Positions 35,610-43,063 of a DNA stretch of 64,000 bases are shown here, piece after piece (position 1 is the first letter of the stretch; each line of letters starts with the position of its first letter). The translations under genes were made by a program, and so were the position numbers. This DNA is from RGIG6353 sp964558655. Its GTDB lineage: Bacteria; Bacillota; Clostridia; Oscillospirales; SIG627. The notes beneath the pieces are model-generated. The model saw only the letters and a program-made list of their open reading frames with translations, did no database searches and was not told where the DNA came from. Location of the stretch: contig CAZLEX010000002.1 in NCBI GenBank assembly GCA_964558655.1, positions 62,001-126,000 on the forward strand. The letters run 5' to 3'.

Positions 35610-35912
35610 ATGGCAAGAAACATTCAGGTAACCCCAGAACAATTGGAATCCACCGCAACACAAATTGATAGTTTGGCAGCAGACTATAAGTCTCAGTATG
35701 ATCTGCTCTATAAGGAAACCGATGCGATGGCTTCTACATGGAACGGAAAGGACAACACGGCGTTTACCAATCAGATCGCAGGCTTTAAGGACGATTTCGA
35801 GAAGATGCACACTTTGATGCTTAATTATGCCGATTTCTTAAGAAAAAGTGCAAAATCTTACCGTGATACGCAGGATACCGTTGTATCCGAAGCTCGTAAA
35901 TTACAGAATTAA
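35610..35912 (+). CDS. WXG100 protein A (EsxA/ESAT-6-like)
   Basis: 100 residues, the exact family size: two helices joined by a hairpin with W44-N45-G46. A strong AAGGAGG SD suggests high expression. Such proteins form four-helix dimers and are secreted by the EssC/EccC ATPase. The C-terminal helix has Y84 in YRDTQD, near but not exactly YxxxD. It is 17 bases before a second WXG100 gene, the usual pair. Confidence 0.95.
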   Translation: MARNIQVTPEQLESTATQIDSLAADYKSQYDLLYKETDAMASTWNGKDNTAFTNQIAGFKDDFEKMHTLMLNYADFLRKSAKSYRDTQDTVVSEARKLQN

Positions 35913-35929
35913 CAGGGAGGAAACATAAA

Positions 35930-36229
35930 ATGGCAGACAACATTAAAATTTCAACACAAGTACTTACAGACACAGCTCAGAAAGTTCGTAATTGCAATAC
36001 TGCAATGGACGACAAACTTAAAGAAATCAATGACAAAATGGACGCTTTGGGAAGCACATGGAAGAGTGACGCAGCTACAGATATTCGTGACGCTATGAAC
36101 GCATTAAAATCGAAGTTTGAACAATACAAAAATGTCATTGAATCTTATGCAACATTCCTTGTAAATACCGCTCAGAGCTATGAGTCAACCGAAGGAGCTA
36201 TTCAGACCAACGCAAACGCATTTAAATAA
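35930..36229 (+). CDS. WXG100 protein B
   Basis: 99 residues of the same helix-hairpin-helix form. The turn reads W44-K45-S46, so Gly is replaced by Ser. The C-terminal export-type motif YxxxE (Y84 to E88, YESTE) is intact. With WXG100 A, which has the WNG turn but no clean YxxxD, it likely forms a heterodimer in which this partner carries the secretion signal (inference). A GGGAGG SD precedes the ATG; a stable hairpin follows. Confidence 0.94.
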   Translation: MADNIKISTQVLTDTAQKVRNCNTAMDDKLKEINDKMDALGSTWKSDAATDIRDAMNALKSKFEQYKNVIESYATFLVNTAQSYESTEGAIQTNANAFK

Positions 36230-36241
36230 TGCCGAATATTT

Positions 36242-36270
36242 GCAGGTGGGTGTTTACCCCACCCATCTGC
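36242..36270 (+). promoter_or_regulatory. RNA hairpin after the WXG100 pair
   Basis: An 11-bp stem (36242-36252 with 36260-36270, one G-U pair) with a short loop. No T tract follows, so it is probably not a full terminator. It may stabilise the abundant WXG100 part of the transcript or lower expression of the downstream genes. Confidence 0.6.
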
Positions 36271-36335
36271 CTAAATTTGAAAACGGTCAATATAAATTTA
36301 TTGTTTATATATAATTTTTACAGGAGAAGAAAAAA

Positions 36336-38750
36336 ATGAAATTGTTTAAGCGGATACTTTGTTTGAGTCTTTCTCTGATATTTGTTGCCCAGATGATGAT
36401 CGGTTGTTCGTCAAAGAAAACCGATGAGGAGATTTATCTTACCAAGGGAGAATTTTTTGCATATTTTGTTTACGAAAATAATATGACATCTCAAAAATAC
36501 AGTACACAGGAAATTCAAAATTGCGAAGACGGTTCTGTTGAAGCTGATATCATCGTTGAGTGGGGATATTTGCCTGAAAAATTGGCAAAGAAAAATTTGA
36601 ATAAGCCGGTTGAAAAAGAAATTGTCGTCATGGTTTGTGCCAATGCTACATTTGGCTTAAAGAAAGGCAACTCCGCCGATATAAAAGATGCCGATTTACT
36701 TAATGCTCCTCAATTAATTGCAGATGCGTATGCAAGCGGTTTTTTTGAATTAGAAAACGGATATTTTGACGGTGCACAGCATATGTCTTTCGCCGATTGC
36801 GAAGAAATAATGAATAAGGCGAAGAATTATACAGCCAATTTCCATTATGAAGCGAATACAGAAACGACTTCTACAGCAGAAGGCGTAAAAGAGCAAGATA
36901 TTTCAAATTATGAAGACGGCGATATTTTTGTCGAATTTTTCGGGGACGAGGTAGTATTGGAAAACAGTATGGTTGTATCCTCAGAAGAAAAGTTATTCGA
37001 AACGAGTAATGATTCGTCAAAATTTGCCTTTTTGAGTGCGGGCACTTCTCCGCAAATAACTACACTTGAAAGTAAAGTTCAAGATAGCGAAACAACACTT
37101 TTGGCAAAAACACCGAGTCGTCTTAGTGTTAAAGATGTTACGGGCTTTTCCGCAACTTTTACAAAATCTGCATTTGAAGAATCACTTGGTAACCCACAAA
37201 TCGGGGATACAGTTGTAATAAAAAAATTTAAAGAAATAAGCAACGATTATTATGTAGGCGATGACGGTGAAATTATCGGTGTCCTGATTAGTATGGAAGT
37301 AAATGGTTCCAACTATATTTGTAAATTTAAATATCCTGATTTTGAAGAAGCAGTATCAAGCAAGAATATTGAAACAGCCAATGCTTCAAAAATAGATACT
37401 GAAAAATATGAAATTTTTGAAACGAAAGTAGGCGGATGGGAATTAAGTTTTAATGTAACCTCAAGCTCTGTTGGCGTAACTGCGTCAAAAGGTTATACAA
37501 CTTATGAAACCGGAAGAAAGCAGGATTGGCAGAATTCCAAGCAAACGGTAAATGCGAAAGCTGAGTTCGAAATTAGCAATTTTAATGTTGATATCAATAA
37601 TTTAAAGAGCTTTGTAGATGAAAATAACGGTGAAGGGTTTATAAAAGTCACATGTGACACGACGATGGCTTTTTCACTAAGTCAAAGTTTGAGATATACT
37701 CCCGATAGCAACAGAAACGGAAAATTTCCGTCAAACTGGTCCAATTCCAGATGGACAGATACCGATTCCAAAGGTGCAAAAGAAATTAAAATTGCCAAAA
37801 TCCCCATTGATGTGTATGGGGTTGCAAGTGTTAATGTATACATTTATTTAGAAATTTCCGTTGACGGAAAAATCGAGTTTTCGACATCTATTGATGGTGG
37901 CGGTGTACAAATTACCGCTAATAACGGAAATGTGTCCGTTCAAAAACTCGGCGAAAAAAAGTCTGAAGCAACTGCAGAAGTAAATTTACACGGCCGTTTT
38001 GGCATTGATGTAAGCGTAACACTTTTTAAATTTATAAATGTAATTGAATATGATATAGGTTTAGATCTCGATATTCATGCTGCGGTTAGTCTTTATTATG
38101 AAAATAAATTGGAAGCAGACGGTGTATATGCCGATCAAGAAGGCTTAGAGGAATACGCGGCAGATGACAGTAAATTTAATTATTGTATAGGAGTTCAAGT
38201 TACAGTTAGCATTTCAGGTGAGCTGAAGGATTCGGGAGTGAAAAAACTTCTCAAGCTATTTTCAGCCGGAGATTCTTTGAATTTCTCGCATGAATTATGG
38301 ACGGGAGGAATTCATATTGAAGACGGAGCTTTTGTTGATAAATGTACTCGCGGCGATGAGGTTGAAGAATCTGACAGCGATGAAGTGGTACTTAGCTCAT
38401 ATAAAGTGATTCTCGAAGAAGGCGAGAGCGATTTTATTTCGCTGAAAGCAGTTCCTTCAGAAACTGTGAATTTATTGGATTCTAAGAATTCAATTACAGT
38501 TGAGAGTAACAATCCGGGTATTTGTACTGTAACCTACGACAAAACAAATAATTTGATAATTGTGGAAGCAGTAGGTGAAGGCAGTACCGAAATTGTAATT
38601 AAAGCAAAAAAGGGTATAGTGTGGTGGAAGGATAACTGTGAGCAAAAAATATCGGTAACAGTTAATCCGTCTTCATACGGTGGTGAGTTTGAGGGTATTA
38701 GTTATATCATCACCAATCCTTATAACACACTAAATTTTAAATACATGTAA
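36336..38750 (+). CDS. Large lipoprotein of the type VII locus, function unknown
   Basis: 804 residues. Signal peptide with lipobox ending IGC (C24). The mature part is acidic and rich in beta strands; a C-terminal part (about 690-790) looks like a bacterial Ig-like domain, with the VESNNPGICTV pattern near 725. I do not recognise the middle. Base composition is visibly more A/T-rich than in the housekeeping genes. The protein would be tethered on the outside of the membrane, so it could take part in export through the wall or in contact with other cells. Its position between two WXG genes ties it to secretion. Confidence 0.8.
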   Translation: MKLFKRILCLSLSLIFVAQMMIGCSSKKTDEEIYLTKGEFFAYFVYENNMTSQKYSTQEIQNCEDGSVEADIIVEWGYLPEKLAKKNLNKPVEKEIVVMVCANATFGLKKGNSADIKDADLLNAPQLIADAYASGFFELENGYFDGAQHMSFADCEEIMNKAKNYTANFHYEANTETTSTAEGVKEQDISNYEDGDIFVEFFGDEVVLENSMVVSSEEKLFETSNDSSKFAFLSAGTSPQITTLESKVQDSETTLLAKTPSRLSVKDVTGFSATFTKSAFEESLGNPQIGDTVVIKKFKEISNDYYVGDDGEIIGVLISMEVNGSNYICKFKYPDFEEAVSSKNIETANASKIDTEKYEIFETKVGGWELSFNVTSSSVGVTASKGYTTYETGRKQDWQNSKQTVNAKAEFEISNFNVDINNLKSFVDENNGEGFIKVTCDTTMAFSLSQSLRYTPDSNRNGKFPSNWSNSRWTDTDSKGAKEIKIAKIPIDVYGVASVNVYIYLEISVDGKIEFSTSIDGGGVQITANNGNVSVQKLGEKKSEATAEVNLHGRFGIDVSVTLFKFINVIEYDIGLDLDIHAAVSLYYENKLEADGVYADQEGLEEYAADDSKFNYCIGVQVTVSISGELKDSGVKKLLKLFSAGDSLNFSHELWTGGIHIEDGAFVDKCTRGDEVEESDSDEVVLSSYKVILEEGESDFISLKAVPSETVNLLDSKNSITVESNNPGICTVTYDKTNNLIIVEAVGEGSTEIVIKAKKGIVWWKDNCEQKISVTVNPSSYGGEFEGISYIITNPYNTLNFKYM

Positions 38751-38773
38751 ATACTTTTGAATAGAGGGAAATT

Positions 38774-39286
38774 ATGGCGATTAATGTTAACACTGCAAAC
38801 AGTCAAGCCGAACAATTGAATAACAGCATTTCTCAGTTGCGAAATGCCCGTAAGCAGATGTTAGCATATAAATCTTCTGTTTCGGGCAGTTGGCAGGGGA
38901 AAGAAGTCAATTATATTTTGAAAGCAATCGACCAAGTCGTCGGAGATATTGACAGTGCTGTGGGTGAACTCGATTCATTGAGAAGCGATATCAAGAATGC
39001 GGCAGCTCAGATCAAGCGTGAAGAAGACGCTGCCGCAGCGGCTGCCCGTGCGAGAGCGGAAAAACAGCAAAAAATTACTTATGCACAGAATGTTTACGAC
39101 AGTGCAAGCGAGGAATTGGAGTCATTGACGGATAAAAGAAATAAGCTTGAAGAAAAGTTAAAGAGTGCTTCTTTTACGGAAAAAATTCGCATTTACGAGG
39201 AAATTAAATCCCTTGACAAAAAGCTTGAAGAGGCAAAGGACAAATGCGAAAGTGCGTACGATGCATTAAGGACGGTTAAAAGATGA
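38774..39286 (+). CDS. WXG100-domain protein with coiled-coil tail
   Basis: 170 residues. The first 80 residues form a WXG-type helical hairpin with W40-Q41-G42. An Ala-rich link (about 86-95) leads to a charged coiled coil (about 100-165). The build recalls YwqH/DUF5082-type proteins found next to LXG effectors and acting as their partners or targeting factors. It overlaps the FHA gene by 4 bases (ATGA). Confidence 0.82.
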   Translation: MAINVNTANSQAEQLNNSISQLRNARKQMLAYKSSVSGSWQGKEVNYILKAIDQVVGDIDSAVGELDSLRSDIKNAAAQIKREEDAAAAAARARAEKQQKITYAQNVYDSASEELESLTDKRNKLEEKLKSASFTEKIRIYEEIKSLDKKLEEAKDKCESAYDALRTVKR

Positions 39287-40389
39287 CCATGAATAAATTT
39301 AAAATCGAATATCTCGCCGATCAAAAGTTTCTTGTTGTTCATGGGCAAAAGGGACAGCAGATAAGCGAACGCGAGTATTATGCGATAAGCAAAGGTCAGA
39401 TACCGGGCTTGCTTCGCGCACAGTTAGTCAGAAAAGGAAATACATTCAGGCTGAACTATAATATATCCGGATATATTTCGCTAAGAGAGTTTCTCGTCAA
39501 TCCTCTCAGTAAGTCCACTTTTGTAAAACTTCTCGGCAACATTCTGGATAATCTCAAATTTTTGCAGAACGCTTACTACAACTATCAATTTATATTGATG
39601 GATATGAATGCCGCGATGGTTAATCCCGCAACACAGCAGGTGAGCTTTGTTTATGTGCCGATAACCTTTTACGAAAGCGGTACAAATCTGAAAGATTTTT
39701 TGCTCGGTATCATTCAATGCTGTTCTTTTATTCCCGGAGAAAATACCGATTATGTCCGCGATTACATAATAATTCTCAATAGCGGAATTAATTTTTCGCT
39801 GTTTGATTTGGAGGAATATGTCAAAAGGCTGAAAATTGACGAACATACGGTTAAAAATGTCAAAAAATGCACTCATTGCGGCAGTGTGATTTTGCCCAAT
39901 GTCAATTTCTGTTCTTCCTGCGGAATGAAAATCTCCGGCCTGAATACAGATGACCGACAGGGAATATACGATCCTGCCGAAAGTATGCTTCAACCTTTGA
40001 AAAAAGGCGAAAGATTAAATTATTCGGCGGTGAACGGAAAAGAGCAGTATTGTGAAAGTGTGTCGGTAAATGTTATTAACGGAGATGGACAGGTAAGGGC
40101 GTACATATTCAGAATCAAAACAGGGGAACAGATACCGATTACATCGAATTTGTTCAGAGTCGGCAAAGATCCGAACGCTTGCGAATACTGCGTCAGAAAT
40201 AATCCCGCAGTGAGCAGATGTCACATTTTAATAAAACGGGTAAACGGTAAACCGTTTCTTACGGATTTAAATTCGACAAATAAAACTTACATTGATGGGA
40301 AAATGATTTTGCCGAATACGGATATACAGCTGTATGACGGCATGAACATAAGACTTGCAAACGAAGATTTTATATTTAAATTTTATTAA
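39283..40389 (+). CDS. DUF6382-like / zinc-ribbon / FHA protein
   Basis: 368 residues. Three parts: an N-terminal domain (about 1-185) like DUF6382, a zinc ribbon (C196, C199, C210, C213), and a C-terminal FHA domain (about 285-368). The FHA phosphothreonine-binding residues are present: S311-R312 with H314, and NSTNKT (330-335). It has no membrane helix. FHA domains bind pThr peptides, so it is the natural reader of the kinase in the same cluster. The N-terminal part may play the part of the EssB cytoplasmic pseudokinase domain, which is speculative. Confidence 0.87.
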   Translation: MTMNKFKIEYLADQKFLVVHGQKGQQISEREYYAISKGQIPGLLRAQLVRKGNTFRLNYNISGYISLREFLVNPLSKSTFVKLLGNILDNLKFLQNAYYNYQFILMDMNAAMVNPATQQVSFVYVPITFYESGTNLKDFLLGIIQCCSFIPGENTDYVRDYIIILNSGINFSLFDLEEYVKRLKIDEHTVKNVKKCTHCGSVILPNVNFCSSCGMKISGLNTDDRQGIYDPAESMLQPLKKGERLNYSAVNGKEQYCESVSVNVINGDGQVRAYIFRIKTGEQIPITSNLFRVGKDPNACEYCVRNNPAVSRCHILIKRVNGKPFLTDLNSTNKTYIDGKMILPNTDIQLYDGMNIRLANEDFIFKFY

Positions 40390-40404
40390 GCGGGAGTTGA
40401 GAAA

Positions 40405-40698
40405 ATGTATCCGGAGTTTATAGCGATTTATGTAATGTTGGGCATTGTAATTTTAATGTTGGGAGCCGTTCTTTTCTTTTTGATTAAACTTATGAAGAGG
40501 AGCGGTGCAAATTCAAACAATTACTATATGCCGAACTATCAGGCAAACGATAATTATTACGGCGGACAGTATAGGGAACAGTATCCTCAGCAACAGTATT
40601 CACAGCAGGGCGGCGGAGTGGTTTTTTGCAGACAATGTGCTTCACAGTTTGATTCTTCGCAGGCGTACTGTCCTCATTGCGGAGCGAGAAGACAGTAA
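40405..40698 (+). CDS. Membrane-anchored zinc-ribbon protein
   Basis: 97 residues. One N-terminal helix (about 7-28), a low-complexity Tyr/Gln/Asn-rich linker (about 38-70) and a C-terminal zinc ribbon (CRQC and CPHC, about 75-92). The linker would hold the zinc ribbon away from the membrane. It lies between the FHA gene and the candidate effector gene. No known function; a scaffold role is possible. Confidence 0.78.
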   Translation: MYPEFIAIYVMLGIVILMLGAVLFFLIKLMKRSGANSNNYYMPNYQANDNYYGGQYREQYPQQQYSQQGGGVVFCRQCASQFDSSQAYCPHCGARRQ

Positions 40699-40719
40699 TT
40701 TTTACAGGAGGTGATAACG

Positions 40720-42027
40720 GTGAGCAGAACAAAAATCAATGTTTCGGCGGTAATTGACGCATCGGGGCAAATCAATTCCGCAAAAACTTATGTCTCTTCT
40801 GCTAAAAGCACATTCACCGGAGCAAAAAATGGCATTGACGGCAAAATAAAAAGCAGGTATAACATAAATAACAGGCTTGTTTCCGTTCAAAAGCAACTGT
40901 CGGATATTGACGGTAAGATAAGTAAAATTCGTGCCACCGTTCAATCGGGAGCAAACCTTTACCGTGAAACTGATGACAGAGTGAAGTCTTGGAGGAAAGA
41001 CTTGAATGTCGGCATGAATGTCAACGGTGCAGTCATAAGTAAATGGGCTTTATACTTTAAAAACAACGATGCCGACAATTCAAATGATATTTTCGGTTCC
41101 GACTCATTTAAAGTGTATGCTGATAAAAATAAAACGGAGCACTCCGAAGAATATTTCAAATCAAAAGAATACAGTAAGACCTCATCGTTTAAATCCGACG
41201 GAGAATTTGACGATATAAGCGAGGATGCTGAAAAATGGAAAGAAAACAAAAAGAAAAAATTAGAAGATAAAGGACTCTATAGAGAAGAAAAAGAGACAAA
41301 GTACTATAACAAGGACGGAAATGAAATCAGCAAGGAAAATGCACCTAATTTTTATGAGCGTCAAGCTACACTTGGCGAGTGGAGCGTTGAAAATAAGATT
41401 TCTGTTTCTTATTATGAAGGTACATTTGATACCATGCTTGGCGGTGTTGCAGCTGTTACAGTCGGAGAGGCGGAAATGCATGCGGAATTTTCAGCCGGTT
41501 GCTATATAATCGGAAGTGATGGGAAACAAGTTTTCAGTCCCGGCGTTAATGCGGAAGTTGGAGGTAGTGCAACTGCTTTTAATGTCACTTATGAGAATCA
41601 ACTTTTTGGCGATGAAATGTTAGGTATGAATGTTGACGGTTCCGTTACAGCCCTCTCTGTTTCTACCGAAGTCGAACTAAATGTTAACTTTATGGGTAAA
41701 GATGAAAAAGGGAATGTTGTTTTTGACCCACAAGTTAATGTCGGTGTAGATGCTGAAGTCGTATTGGTTGAAGTAGAAGGAAGTGTTGGTGTTAATATTT
41801 TAGGCGGAGAGGCCAGTGTTTCCGGAAGTGTTAAGGTGGGCTTTGGAGCTAATGCCGATGTCGGATATAAAGACGGCGTATTTAAATGTGAAATCGGTGC
41901 ATCTTTAGGTATTGGATTTGATGTGGGCTTTGAAGTGGATGTTGGCGGTATGGTGAATACCGCAGCCGATGTCGCTTCATCGGCTTGGGACGGCCTGAAA
42001 AACGGTTGGAACAGTCTTTGGGGATAA
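40720..42027 (+). CDS. Candidate type VII secreted effector with YxxxD motif
   Basis: 435 residues. The start is the GTG at 40720, 7 bases after GGAGG; an in-frame GTG at 40711 overlaps that SD. The N-terminal 95 residues are helical and carry YRETD (Y81-D85), an exact YxxxD export motif, but no WXG turn. A charged Lys/Glu linker follows (about 140-200). The last 200 residues are rich in Gly/Val/Ala with alternating strands, ending in a short Trp-containing tail (WDGLKNGWNSLWG). No signal peptide. The build fits a WXG-like targeting domain plus a C-terminal activity domain. The activity is unknown. Confidence 0.75.
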   Translation: MSRTKINVSAVIDASGQINSAKTYVSSAKSTFTGAKNGIDGKIKSRYNINNRLVSVQKQLSDIDGKISKIRATVQSGANLYRETDDRVKSWRKDLNVGMNVNGAVISKWALYFKNNDADNSNDIFGSDSFKVYADKNKTEHSEEYFKSKEYSKTSSFKSDGEFDDISEDAEKWKENKKKKLEDKGLYREEKETKYYNKDGNEISKENAPNFYERQATLGEWSVENKISVSYYEGTFDTMLGGVAAVTVGEAEMHAEFSAGCYIIGSDGKQVFSPGVNAEVGGSATAFNVTYENQLFGDEMLGMNVDGSVTALSVSTEVELNVNFMGKDEKGNVVFDPQVNVGVDAEVVLVEVEGSVGVNILGGEASVSGSVKVGFGANADVGYKDGVFKCEIGASLGIGFDVGFEVDVGGMVNTAADVASSAWDGLKNGWNSLWG

Positions 42028-42030
42028 AAG

Positions 42031-42456
42031 ATGAGCGAATATAAGTTTGTGCTATTTCTGATAATAGGAATAATTTTTTTGTTGATTCATTTGTTTGATG
42101 TCAAAACCGATAATTTTCAATTTGAGCAATATGACGGCTTTGGAACTATAACAAGAATCAACATGAATGAAAGAGGCCGTACTTGGTATTATGTTGACAT
42201 TAATATCAACGGGCAAGTTTATAGTGCACAAACCGACGCTTATAAGATTGTTCCGAAAGGCGTTGATAAAGGTGATACGGTGTCGGTTAAATATCACTTT
42301 ACAAAAAATGGTTTTGTAAGATGTTATATTACACAAGACGGTTTTGAACGAGTTATTCAAGAAAATCAAAATAAGACACCTATAATGTTATATATCGCAA
42401 TTATATGCTTTACTGTTTTTGCATTTATGTTCGTTAAAATTTTGTTGAATTTTTGA
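42031..42456 (+). CDS. DUF3592-like membrane protein, possible immunity protein
   Basis: 141 residues. Two terminal membrane helices (about 5-21 and 116-138) flank a beta-rich domain (about 33-110) of the DUF3592 type, with GDTVSVKYHF near the middle. It starts 3 bases after the candidate effector, so it is coupled to it. Small membrane proteins right after type VII effectors are often their immunity proteins; this is inference from position only. Confidence 0.75.
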   Translation: MSEYKFVLFLIIGIIFLLIHLFDVKTDNFQFEQYDGFGTITRINMNERGRTWYYVDININGQVYSAQTDAYKIVPKGVDKGDTVSVKYHFTKNGFVRCYITQDGFERVIQENQNKTPIMLYIAIICFTVFAFMFVKILLNF

Positions 42457-42464
42457 AATAAAGA

Positions 42465-42493
42465 TTGATAAATATTCATGACTATAGTATAAT
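42465..42493 (+). promoter_or_regulatory. Promoter of the DUF4176 gene
   Basis: TTGATA at 42465-42470, 17-base spacer, TATAAT at 42488-42493. It gives the last gene of the cluster its own sigma-A transcription, unlike the main operon. Confidence 0.78.
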
Positions 42494-42515
42494 TAAAAAA
42501 ACGGAGGTAATAGCT

Positions 42516-42797
42516 ATGTTTCAAGGTTTGTTGCCGATAGGTTCGGTAGTTCTTTTAAAAGATAGCACTAAAAGAGTTATGATTATAGGTGTTTGTCAAA
42601 AAGGTGCTAATGATCCGTCTAAGATTTGGGATTATGCAGGTGTAGTTTTTCCCGAAGGCTATCTTTCTGCGGATAAGGTCTTTCTTTTTGATACCAACCA
42701 GATAGGTCAAATATATCAGATTGGATATCTTGATGCGGAGTCTCTTGCATTTAAGGTTAAGGTTGATGAAGCAATTAAGAAGATCAGAGAAGAGTAA
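42516..42797 (+). CDS. DUF4176 family protein
   Basis: 93 residues. The family pattern is plain: LPIGSVVLLKDSTKRVMIIG, then DYAGVVFPEGYLSADKVFLF and a final acidic helix. The start is the ATG at 42516, 8 bases after GGAGG. DUF4176 genes are typical companions of firmicute type VII loci and LXG effectors; the molecular role is unknown. It has its own promoter. The following 266 bases to the GH42 gene hold no gene. Confidence 0.87.
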   Translation: MFQGLLPIGSVVLLKDSTKRVMIIGVCQKGANDPSKIWDYAGVVFPEGYLSADKVFLFDTNQIGQIYQIGYLDAESLAFKVKVDEAIKKIREE

Positions 42798-42979
42798 TTT
42801 TGGTGAGCCGGGTCTTCTACTTGACTCTTTTGCATTTGCACAGAGATTATATCAATATAAATTGTTTGTAATGACATATTAAAATTACAGATGATGCTAC
42901 CGATGCAACGGTGGTTTGAGTGTAGCGCGAAAGATATCGCATTTCATTTGCAAAAAGCGGATTTTCGGTTTGAAATGAC

Positions 42980-43008
42980 TTGAAAAAACGGTAGCGATAT
43001 GTTACAAT
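42980..43008 (+). promoter_or_regulatory. Promoter of the GH42 gene
   Basis: TTGAAA at 42980-42985, 17-base spacer, TACAAT at 43003-43008. Confidence 0.78.
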
Positions 43009-43009
43009 A

Positions 43010-43040
43010 TTGACGGTACGGCAAGAAGCTGTACCGTCAA
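43010..43040 (+). promoter_or_regulatory. Palindrome at the GH42 transcription start, possible operator
   Basis: A perfect 10-bp inverted repeat TTGACGGTAC (43010-43019) and GTACCGTCAA (43031-43040) with an 11-base centre. It begins 1 base after the -10 box, so the predicted +1 lies in the left arm. It could be a repressor operator or a 5' RNA hairpin. Confidence 0.6.
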
Positions 43041-43063
43041 TATTTATATTTAGGAGAAAAAAG

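Noticed and set aside
36242..36270. Hairpin after the WXG100 pair as a full terminator
   Set aside because: No T tract follows the stem and the next genes have no visible promoter of their own, so read-through is more likely.
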